5,942 bases of DNA, from contig JAKSBM010000549.1 in the NCBI GenBank assembly GCA_022361135.1, forward strand, positions 1 to 5,942, read 5' to 3'. Positions 1-5,942 of the stretch are shown in pieces. The DNA is from Desulfobacterales bacterium (GTDB lineage Bacteria; Desulfobacterota; Desulfobacteria; Desulfobacterales; Desulfobacteraceae). A program made the translations under genes and the position numbers. Position 1 is the first letter of the stretch, and every line of letters starts with the position of its first letter. Under the pieces are notes generated by a model. The model searched no databases. It was not told the origin of the DNA and was given only the letters and a program-made list of their open reading frames with translations.

Positions 1-11
1 AGCGCAACGGA

Positions 12-497
12 ATGACACTAAATTCCCAAATAATTAAGACTGTCCTCTCCATTACGGGGGCAGTCTTAATACTCTCAACCAATGGTGCAACAAAGGATAT
101 AAGTGACCCCATTTCAATTATCCGCCCCATTTCATTCGGACATGTTATTCCGTCTCCCCAGGGGGATCGCATTGAAATTGATGCATCCATGGGACCTGCA
201 ATTCCCAGAAATTGCGGGTCAGGTTACGCACTCATCCAAGGGGGGCACTCTGGTCTGATTCGCATATATTCCACTGCCCCAGAAAAAGATATTCTGTTAT
301 TGTTTCCGGATAAAATAAAACAAGCTGCCTGCATTCTGGAAGGGATCCGAAAACGTTCCTCCTTCACCCCCAGAAAAACTCCGGAACAAACCTGGATAGA
401 TTTCCATTTAGGTGGATTGCTCCGCATTCAGCCGGGGCAATCCGACCTATCCTTTGACTTTAAATTCCCCGTGGATTTAGAAATGCCCACCCATTAA
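12..497 (+). CDS. Secreted DUF4402-like fimbrial/surface subunit, divergent
   Basis: This 161-residue protein has a likely Sec signal peptide: a short N-terminus with one Lys at residue 9, a hydrophobic core at about 11-22 (TVLSITGAVLIL), and a probable cut after NGA at about 26. The mature part follows the DUF4402 pattern. An opening strand leads into ISFGHVIPSPQGDRIEID (40-57), comparable with the family's FGxIxPG...GTVTID. A glycine-rich turn near 75-82 and a strand ending LLLLFPD follow. The end, FHLGGLLRIQPGQSD, resembles the family's hxxGGxLxhxxxQxxG. DUF4402 proteins are small secreted beta proteins often encoded beside chaperone and usher genes, so a fibre subunit or minor adaptor is the likely role. 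Two cysteines (68, 107) could form a disulfide. The chaperone gene starts 18 bases downstream, suggesting an operon. The frame is open to the left edge, so the ATG at 12 is supported mainly by the signal peptide. The family call is by pattern and the sequence is divergent. Confidence 0.62.
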   Translation: MTLNSQIIKTVLSITGAVLILSTNGATKDISDPISIIRPISFGHVIPSPQGDRIEIDASMGPAIPRNCGSGYALIQGGHSGLIRIYSTAPEKDILLLFPDKIKQAACILEGIRKRSSFTPRKTPEQTWIDFHLGGLLRIQPGQSDLSFDFKFPVDLEMPTH

Positions 498-515
498 CAA
501 CAAAAAAACAAAGCC

Positions 516-1346
516 ATGAATAAAATCATTTTATCTTTCATTTGCACCGTCGTCCTTTCCATGGGATTTAGCATAGCCCAGGCCGAGACACAGGGTGTCA
601 TGCTCAGCCCCACCCGTATTATTTTCAAAGACAGACAACGCACGGCCGCAATTAAAGTCATCAACCCCAACACCCATGCCAATGGGTACCGCATTGACCT
701 CATTACCATGCGAATGAATGAGAACGGCAATCTGACGGAAGTAGAAAATCCAACGGAAGGGGAACAAAACATCAAAAAAATGATTCGATACTCCCCCCGT
801 CGGGTGGTCATAGGGCCCCAAAAATGGCAAACCCTTCGCCTTATGGTAAGAAAATCTCCGGATCTTCCTCCCGGAGAATACCGGACCCATCTGAAAATAA
901 CACCAACAACGGACGCGCCCCAAAAACAATTGGTGGAAAAATCCAGCAATTTCAAAATCAATTTGGACATGGCATTCGGTGTCAGCATCCCCATTATTAT
1001 TCGCCATGGGGAAGGCCATGTTACATTCCAGGCCCGACGCACTGAAATCAAAAACATAGATGGAAAAGCAAACTTGAAAACCACATTATTCAGGGAAGGG
1101 GCCTACTCTTCCTTTTTTGACTTTTCCGCCCATGTGATTAAGGGAGGGGAAAGAATTGAAATCGCGACACAAAGGGGAATTGCTGCCTATCCTCCCCATG
1201 CGAACCGCATTGTCACCACGGAAATCAAAAACATCACCCCGTCAGAACTTGCGGGAGAATCCATCCAGATAGAACTCCATAACCGGGAATCCCAAACACC
1301 TCGATTATTGGGAAGCTGGAAATTACCCATCACACATCAGATGTGA
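516..1346 (+). CDS. PapD-like periplasmic fimbrial assembly chaperone
   Basis: The 276-residue protein starts with a clear signal peptide, with hydrophobic residues 4-20 and a probable cut after AQA at 23. The mature protein looks like a two-domain, immunoglobulin-like chaperone of fimbrial subunits. Strand A reads VMLSPTRIIF (28-37); Arg34 is in the position of the conserved subunit-anchoring Arg of PapD-type chaperones. IKVINPN (46-52) is the usual early strand and turn. RYSPRRVVIGPQKWQTLRLM (91-110) matches the region before and including the donor strand G1, followed by LPPGEYRTHLKI (117-128), a signature seen in alternate-type chaperones. The second domain begins near FGVSIPIII (154-162). 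Its role is to cap subunits in the periplasm and deliver them to the usher. It follows the DUF4402-like gene by 18 A-rich bases with no clear Shine-Dalgarno, so coupling or A-rich initiation is possible. Its last 10 bases overlap the end of the convergent usher gene. Confidence 0.9.
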   Translation: MNKIILSFICTVVLSMGFSIAQAETQGVMLSPTRIIFKDRQRTAAIKVINPNTHANGYRIDLITMRMNENGNLTEVENPTEGEQNIKKMIRYSPRRVVIGPQKWQTLRLMVRKSPDLPPGEYRTHLKITPTTDAPQKQLVEKSSNFKINLDMAFGVSIPIIIRHGEGHVTFQARRTEIKNIDGKANLKTTLFREGAYSSFFDFSAHVIKGGERIEIATQRGIAAYPPHANRIVTTEIKNITPSELAGESIQIELHNRESQTPRLLGSWKLPITHQM

Positions 1347-4300
1347 ACCATGGAGGGTTGCCTTCCCTGGACTTTCATACTTGTGATGATTTTCTGGGCG
1401 TCTTCTTTGTGATCAAACCGCCCCATGAGGATCTGATACCTTGAATTGGGGTCATGGGGATCAGCCTTCCGAATGGACAAAGTCCCCTGGGGATTCGCTT
1501 CAATAATCTTTTTGGCCCCGTTCACCGCCTCTTCATAGGTTTTAAAAACAGCGGCCTGAATGGAAAACTGATCTGTCCGCCCAATCATCATGGGCTTGCA
1601 ATAGGGCTCTTTTATCTTTTTTTGCAATTGCGCAGCCTGGATCCCTTTGGTGAATTTCCCGGCGATGACCCGGTGCCAGATCCCCTTTTCTTTGCCCAGG
1701 TCAACGCTTTGAATCTGAAACGGAACGCTTCCCAAATCCCTGAGGTACAATCGTTTAAACCGTTTTACTCCCTTCAACGCATTTTCCTTTGTCCTATAGG
1801 ATGCCAGGTGGACGCCCTTCTCTCCGCTTTTCAACGACATCACCCTTGCGTAGGGTGCATTCAATTTAAGGCCGGATTTTAATCGGGCCATATCTTCCCG
1901 ACTCCCCGTCCCCGCACAAACCCGATACCAGGTCCCCTTACTCCCCAAATCCATTTTTACGATGGAGAAGTCAGCATCTTCCAGAAAATCTCCATACTTT
2001 TTCTGCTCGAATCGAATCCCGGCCAGGGCTTTCTCCATGCTGCGATAGGATGACAGATGGAGCCCGAAATTGGGCTCACCCTTGGGCTGTTCCATGGGAA
2101 CAGTTTCCCTGCTCACTGTTTCCATGGGGGAAGGGGACAATGGTTCACTTTCATTTGATTCCGGAATTTCAGATTTCGCCAAAACCGATGGAGGCGTGCT
2201 TGCAGGCCCAGGAAGCATACCGCCGGCAGGTGAAATCCCAGGGGAAACCTTTGAATCCGGCCGGGCCCCAGCAATTGACGTCGGCGGTATCTTTGTCGGC
2301 CCAAATACAAGGTCCATATTACTGACCACATTCCCTTGACTGTTGATGGTCACCCCCTTGCCCGGCAAAGCGCCCTGCCCCAATGTTTTTTCAAATGCCG
2401 GATCCAACCGGACAAAATACTCACCCGGCGGCACCTTCATGAATAAATAAAATCCGTCATATTCGGATTTGGTGGTCCCCACAACCGTCCCGGCCTTATC
2501 AATCAATTGCAACGGTGCATGGGTTAATGCTTTCTTTCCCCCATTTCCATCGGCGATATACAGGGTACCGTCCACCTCACCCGTTGGAATCACCGGAATG
2601 TCCAGCAGATTGACATGCCCGGGTCGGGGCAGAATTGAATTGCCCTCGCTTACCGGCTCAAGGCAAGGATCTTCCAAACTTTCTTTCTGCAAAACGATAT
2701 CGGTGCGGTGATATGCCTGAAGTCCCGTGAAAAAGGCAACCCCGTTTTCATCGGTTTCAGCTGTCCCGCCCCCCTGTTTGGATTCAACCTTCACACGTTC
2801 AAGGGGAGTGTCTCCCCGGTCAAATACCTTGTTGTTATTGTGGTCAAGATAGACACGGGCCGACAATGCGCCATGGTTGGCCTTTTTGATAGACGACGGT
2901 TTCACCTCACCGGACCAGGGTTCGGTTCCAATGGAGGTATTAAAGGAAAGGGAGGCATTAAAATTATGATTTGAATCGTAGGAAAGTTTAGGTGAAAGAA
3001 TAAACTTTCCATTGTTCCAATTCAGCCCAAGCGTTCCCGTGGTCACATCGCCATCGACTTTATTATGGGTCAAGGAAAAATCCGAACTGATTCCGTCTCC
3101 GAAATCATATTGCGCAGAAGTCGTTATTTTTTCCAACTCCGATTCAGGGGAAAGGTAGTAATCAAGCCCGCCGCGTAACCGCCATTTCCCCAAACGGACA
3201 TTGGCCAGACTCGATCCTTTCAACGAAGAAGATTCATTGGAAGACTCATCGGATTCCGTCTCCCAATCCAATCGGGAACTTACATGGACATTATTCCAAT
3301 CCACGGCCAATCGTCCGCCAATGCTTTCCTGGCTGGAATATTTCCTCACGGTCCGATTGTAATCCAATGAAAAGGGCAGATCCGGCACATACTTGGCCCC
3401 CAGGATTATACCATCTGCGGAAAGCTGGGTTGATGATTCAACGGAATCCGAAGCGCTTGAAGTTCCTCCTTTGGTGAAATCCTGATAAAATTGCTGTTTA
3501 AATTTCAGATTGATATCGCCCAATTTCTTTTGAACCAATCCTTCAACGGCAGATCCGCCTTGCATGTCGTGAACAGCGTCGGCGCTAAAGAAGGTATCTC
3601 CCATACTCCCCTTGGCCCCCAAATTCAAATGAACCAAAGGGTCCCCATGGCTTTCCTGGGACATGAGTCCGGCCTGGAGGGAAATGTTCTTGGAAAGCCC
3701 GTATTGATACCGCCCGATGAACCGCATGGACCCTTCATCCTCTGCATCAAACTCATCATCGGGGTCATAGACCTGGGAATCTTTCTGGCTGAGGGAGGCC
3801 ATGTATCGATGCTCTCCCTGGGTGATCATCCCTCCCCCCACATACCGTCGCTGGACCTCTTCCCTCTCCTGGCCCTGGGGACCGAAAAACTTCATGTGAA
3901 ATTCATTCTCACCATGATAGAGCTGGATTTCCTCAAATCGATATTGGCCATCTGCCCCCACACGCATACTATCAAGCAGTACGCCGTTTCGATACAATTC
4001 CACATCCCAACCCGGTCCGGTGTTTCCCTCGAAGAAGGTGGTGTCGAACTCGGCACTTTGATTCAGTGGAATATTATCAACCGCAACCCCTCTCTCGGTA
4101 CCGCCACCACCTGCAATGGGGAAATGGGGCAGACGAACATCCCCAAGGGAAAAGGAAGTTGCCTCCATGGGTCCGAGAAGATTGGCCCGGGGATCTTCCC
4201 TTTGTAAAGTAACTCTGACATCATCCAAAGGGGATTCGTCATCTCCACTGAGATAAATCTCGGAGTTCATGAAGGCCAAATCACCCCGGGCCAGCGCATA

Positions 4301-5383
4301 ATACCGGCCACCCATGGAATCTGAATCGGAGTTGCCATAACGAAAAGTCCCCCCCATATCCATGAACAAAGGTTCCATAAACCTGTAGCGGGACTCGGCC
4401 AGGGGAAGCTGGGCTTCCATTGGGGATTGCGGCCGGTACTCCTGCCATTTCCCCTCCCTTTCCAATCGGGCCTGGAAAGGTAATTTTTCATGGGGGGAAA
4501 CCTCCAGATTTTGAAGGGAAGCATCATACTTTAAATCCAGAGGAAAACACTGGGCAAAAACCTTCATATTCACATAGATATCATCTTCCCCGACAAAGAC
4601 ATCATCATGGGAACCGGCAAAGGTGTTTCCAGCGCTGTGAATCCGATTTTCATGAACATCCAGTTCAAACCTGCGATCCTCATTCAAAAACCACCCCTGG
4701 GCACGGCCTTTCTCCATATCCACACCAATATTAAAATCAAGAACCCGGGACAATTCTCCCAGGGGCAAAAAAACAGATCCCCGGCGCGAATACCCCAACA
4801 GTCCGGGGGTCAAGCTATACCCCTTACAGCTCACATTAAGGATTAATTCATTGTCCTCCATCCCCTCCAAGGGGAGTAAATCTGACAGAGGCGGAGCAGG
4901 TATTGGTGCACTGGCACGAGAAAGGCTTGGCTGTGGCAATGAATCATCCGAGGCCACCTTTGGGGAGGAAGAAACGGGGGATGTCGGGATCAATTGCTCC
5001 CCCCGTCGGAAAGGAATAATGGTACCTTTCACCGAAGGTGATTTTACATCAATTTGTGATTGAATCTGATTCCGGTTGAAAAGGTGAATACCTTCTCGCT
5101 CCAAGGCCTGGGTCAACGTATCAAATTTTGCCCAGTCAACCGTTTCACCGGCTTGAAATGCTTCGACCATACCGTGGCGTTGGATCACCATATCTGCAAC
5201 GGCCAGGGTTCGGTTGTCATTTTTTTGACTTAATTGCTGCCAACGCCCATATTGTTTTGACGATTTCAAGAGCGAATCAGCCATTGCAATCCGGAACCCA
5301 CCAGGGGGTGTCCCCGGCTGCTTTTCCCTTGCAGACTGGGGCATTACAACGGCATTTGAGTCAGTGTAGAGAACCGGTTTCAT
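1337..5383 (-). CDS. Outer-membrane usher-like protein with three C-terminal SPOR-like repeats
   Basis: The 1348-residue protein would form the outer-membrane pore for fibre assembly. Residues 1-125 are a soluble, partly helical segment of unknown family with no signal peptide; 126-172 is a Pro/Ser-rich linker. Residues 175-300 resemble the usher N-terminal domain (VFLPLGELSRVLDF, then GWFLNEDRRFELDV). About 340-830 is barrel-like. Within it, VELYRNGVLLDSMRVGADGQ (461-480) and the following YRFEEIQLYHGENEFHMKFF match the plug of FimD-type ushers. Residues 838-1028 hold SdrD-B and carboxypeptidase-regulatory-like beta domains, including LDHNNNKVFDRGDTPL (846-861) and VPPGEYFVRLDP. A Pro-rich linker (1029-1104) leads to three SPOR-like repeats. 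Classical ushers are about 800-900 residues and end in two periplasmic domains, so this one is much longer. The ATG is the first start, with an in-frame TGA two codons upstream. The usher identity is firm; export without a signal peptide is unexplained. Confidence 0.85.
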   Translation of the reverse strand: MKPVLYTDSNAVVMPQSAREKQPGTPPGGFRIAMADSLLKSSKQYGRWQQLSQKNDNRTLAVADMVIQRHGMVEAFQAGETVDWAKFDTLTQALEREGIHLFNRNQIQSQIDVKSPSVKGTIIPFRRGEQLIPTSPVSSSPKVASDDSLPQPSLSRASAPIPAPPLSDLLPLEGMEDNELILNVSCKGYSLTPGLLGYSRRGSVFLPLGELSRVLDFNIGVDMEKGRAQGWFLNEDRRFELDVHENRIHSAGNTFAGSHDDVFVGEDDIYVNMKVFAQCFPLDLKYDASLQNLEVSPHEKLPFQARLEREGKWQEYRPQSPMEAQLPLAESRYRFMEPLFMDMGGTFRYGNSDSDSMGGRYYALARGDLAFMNSEIYLSGDDESPLDDVRVTLQREDPRANLLGPMEATSFSLGDVRLPHFPIAGGGGTERGVAVDNIPLNQSAEFDTTFFEGNTGPGWDVELYRNGVLLDSMRVGADGQYRFEEIQLYHGENEFHMKFFGPQGQEREEVQRRYVGGGMITQGEHRYMASLSQKDSQVYDPDDEFDAEDEGSMRFIGRYQYGLSKNISLQAGLMSQESHGDPLVHLNLGAKGSMGDTFFSADAVHDMQGGSAVEGLVQKKLGDINLKFKQQFYQDFTKGGTSSASDSVESSTQLSADGIILGAKYVPDLPFSLDYNRTVRKYSSQESIGGRLAVDWNNVHVSSRLDWETESDESSNESSSLKGSSLANVRLGKWRLRGGLDYYLSPESELEKITTSAQYDFGDGISSDFSLTHNKVDGDVTTGTLGLNWNNGKFILSPKLSYDSNHNFNASLSFNTSIGTEPWSGEVKPSSIKKANHGALSARVYLDHNNNKVFDRGDTPLERVKVESKQGGGTAETDENGVAFFTGLQAYHRTDIVLQKESLEDPCLEPVSEGNSILPRPGHVNLLDIPVIPTGEVDGTLYIADGNGGKKALTHAPLQLIDKAGTVVGTTKSEYDGFYLFMKVPPGEYFVRLDPAFEKTLGQGALPGKGVTINSQGNVVSNMDLVFGPTKIPPTSIAGARPDSKVSPGISPAGGMLPGPASTPPSVLAKSEIPESNESEPLSPSPMETVSRETVPMEQPKGEPNFGLHLSSYRSMEKALAGIRFEQKKYGDFLEDADFSIVKMDLGSKGTWYRVCAGTGSREDMARLKSGLKLNAPYARVMSLKSGEKGVHLASYRTKENALKGVKRFKRLYLRDLGSVPFQIQSVDLGKEKGIWHRVIAGKFTKGIQAAQLQKKIKEPYCKPMMIGRTDQFSIQAAVFKTYEEAVNGAKKIIEANPQGTLSIRKADPHDPNSRYQILMGRFDHKEDAQKIITSMKVQGRQPSMVHI
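1340..2071 (-). repeat. Three tandem SPOR-like domain repeats in the usher C-terminus
   Basis: Residues of about 1105-1183, 1188-1267 and 1272-1348 share one layout. Each has an opening strand (FGLHLSSYRSMEKAL, KGVHLASYRTKENAL, FSIQAAVFKTYEEAV), a helix, a middle strand (SIVKMDLGSKGTWYRVCAGT, QSVDLGKEKGIWHRVIAGKF, SRYQILMGRFDHKEDAQ) and a second helix. This is the pattern of SPOR domains (FtsN/DamX type), which bind peptidoglycan stripped of stem peptides and act in the periplasm. The copies are diverged from each other, so the repeat is seen in protein rather than DNA. Repeats 1 and 2 are the closest pair; repeat 3 lacks the 'KG(T/I)W' start of its middle strand. Confidence 0.78.
1348..1370 (+). 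terminator. Candidate hairpin just after the chaperone stop codon
   Basis: Bases 1348-1357 (CCATGGAGGG) can pair with 1361-1370 (CCTTCCCTGG) around a TTG loop. In plus-strand RNA this is a 10-bp stem with one mismatch (U-C) and one G-U wobble. It starts one base after the chaperone stop codon. The bases that follow (ACTTTCATAC) are only weakly T-rich, so this is not a textbook intrinsic terminator. It lies inside the last codons of the opposing usher gene, so it could be a coincidence of coding sequence. Confidence 0.3.
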
Positions 5384-5440
5384 CGCTCATCTCAGGTTTC
5401 AATTTCAGCCACAATTAACTACCTAAGACACAAAGCAAGT

Positions 5441-5469
5441 AATATACCAGTACTATACTAACATTTCAC
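5441..5469 (-). promoter_or_regulatory. Extended -10 sigma70-type promoter candidate for the usher gene
   Basis: On the minus strand, GTGAAA (5464-5469, four of six matches to TTGACA) is followed by exactly 17 bases and then TATATT (5441-5446, five of six matches to TATAAT). The bases TGG just before the -10 make an extended -10 (TGnTATATT). Transcription would start near 5434 and leave a leader of about 50 bases before the usher ATG at 5383. The box lies in the AT-rich part of the gap, after the methyltransferase stop. A weak purine-rich ribosome site (GAGATGAGCG) directly precedes the usher ATG. Confidence 0.5.
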
Positions 5470-5497
5470 TCCCCCATAGTAATTGAGTATCATGCTT

Positions 5498-5505
5498 CCC
5501 CCCCC
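5498..5505 (-). repeat. Run of eight G upstream of the usher promoter
   Basis: The plus strand has eight consecutive C at 5498-5505, which is G8 in the direction of the usher gene. It lies between the methyltransferase stop codon and the candidate -35 box, about 29 bases upstream of that box. Runs of this length can change length by slippage, and in some bacteria such tracts near fimbrial genes switch expression. It may also be a chance run or a sequencing soft spot. Confidence 0.55.
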
Positions 5506-5509
5506 AGGC

Positions 5510-5942
5510 TCATTGGAGCCGAGCCACATAGACGGTGTTCCCACAATCCTCCCCGGTAAAGGGATTGTAGAATTCCACCAGATGGGCCTGGACATGGGGA
5601 AATACCGTTTTCAAATGGGTGGTGAACTCGGCATCGGGCTCGTCGTCGGACCAGAGACCGAAAACACCGCCGGGTTTGAGGTGGGAGGCAAGCTCGGTTA
5701 GGCCTTCCCGGGTATAAAACCGGGTATTGGTCTGGTTCAGGACATGGGTGGGGGTATGATCAATGTCCAGGAGGATGGCGTCGAATTTCCGATCGGGAAC
5801 CTCCGGATCAAAGCCGACGGCTGTTTCCCGGGACCGGGCAAAGAAGTCTGCCTGGGTAAGGCGGCACCGACCATCCTGGACCAATGTGGTTCCCAGGGGA
5901 AGCAATCCCTTCCGATGCCATTCAATGACGGCATCCATGTAT
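5510..5942 (-). CDS. Spermidine-synthase-like SAM-dependent methyltransferase, C-terminal part
   Basis: About 143 residues are visible and the frame is still open at the window edge, so the Met near 5938 is probably internal and the true start lies outside. The visible part begins at VIEWHRKGLLPLG, a stretch seen in spermidine-synthase-like proteins just after the SAM-binding glycine loop, which would be in the missing part. It continues with RLTQADFFA (27-35 from the visible Met), then FDAILLDIDHTPTHVL (52-67), the strand and acidic loop of the Rossmann fold. LKPGGVFGLWSDDEPDAEF (87-105) and a closing NTVYVARLQ complete it. Members of this group are cytoplasmic and often annotated as spermidine synthase, but many are uncharacterised and may not make polyamines. 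It runs in the same direction as the usher gene, 126 bases upstream of it. It is richer in G+C in sampled lines than the first gene and looks like ordinary flanking sequence. Confidence 0.78.
   Translation of the reverse strand, partial: YMDAVIEWHRKGLLPLGTTLVQDGRCRLTQADFFARSRETAVGFDPEVPDRKFDAILLDIDHTPTHVLNQTNTRFYTREGLTELASHLKPGGVFGLWSDDEPDAEFTTHLKTVFPHVQAHLVEFYNPFTGEDCGNTVYVARLQ

Noticed and set aside
494..1084. A 196-codon open frame on the minus strand opposite the chaperone gene.
   Set aside because: Its translation is rich in Met, Arg and Trp without a domain pattern, and the opposite strand encodes a clear chaperone.
1583..2071. SPOR-like repeats considered as a recent DNA duplication.
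   Set aside because: Similarity is visible only in protein pattern; no long identical DNA stretches are seen between the copies, so the duplication is old.
3491..4207. A 238-codon open frame on the plus strand inside the usher gene.
   Set aside because: It is antisense to the barrel and plug region, whose protein has clear usher motifs. Its own translation shows no recognisable domain or signal, so it is a shadow.
5390..5475. A hydrophobic stretch in another minus-strand frame before the usher ATG (VSIVLVYYLLCVLGS) that might be a lost signal peptide.
   Set aside because: It is bounded by a TGA upstream and a TAA directly after, has no start codon, and is too short, so at least two changes would be needed. 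It overlaps the promoter candidate.
5458..5493. An 11-codon minus-strand frame beginning after the G8 tract, a possible leader peptide.
   Set aside because: It overlaps the -35 box and lies upstream of the likely transcription start, so it would not be in the usher leader.
1..5942. CRISPR array, tRNA/rRNA gene, insertion sequence or prophage attachment site.
   Set aside because: No regularly spaced repeats, transposase or integrase motifs, or cloverleaf-like sequence was seen, and the window is nearly filled by four protein genes.

Overview
The window comes from a Gram-negative bacterium. It encodes two exported proteins of a chaperone-usher surface-fibre pathway and a very large outer-membrane usher. 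Base composition is moderate: sampled 60-base lines run from about 37% to 62% G+C, lowest in the first gene and highest in the last. I cannot name the genus. A proteobacterium-like organism is the most I would infer, from the combination of a DUF4402-type subunit, a chaperone and an usher.

Layout. (1) Bases 12-497, plus strand: a small secreted protein that looks like a divergent DUF4402-type fimbrial or surface subunit. (2) Bases 516-1346, plus strand, 18 bases downstream: a PapD-like periplasmic chaperone with a signal peptide. (3) Bases 1337-5383, minus strand: a 1348-residue usher-like protein. It meets the chaperone gene tail to tail, and the two coding regions overlap by 10 bases. (4) Bases 5384-5509: an AT-rich intergenic region with a good extended -10 promoter candidate for the usher gene and a run of eight G (minus strand) further upstream. 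(5) Bases 5510-5942, minus strand: the C-terminal part of a spermidine-synthase-like SAM-dependent methyltransferase, cut by the window edge and probably unrelated to the fibre system.

How the genes fit together. The inferred pathway is that the subunit is exported by Sec, capped by the chaperone, and polymerised through the usher pore. More subunit genes may lie to the left of the window.

The most unusual object is the usher. In order it carries about 170 N-terminal residues with no signal peptide, an usher-like N-terminal domain, a barrel with a recognisable plug, SdrD-B/carboxypeptidase-regulatory-like domains, a Pro/Ser-rich linker and three tandem SPOR-like repeats. An usher ending in peptidoglycan-binding-type domains suggests a fibre platform anchored to the cell wall or placed at division or remodelling sites. 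That role is inference; the domain order is read from the sequence.
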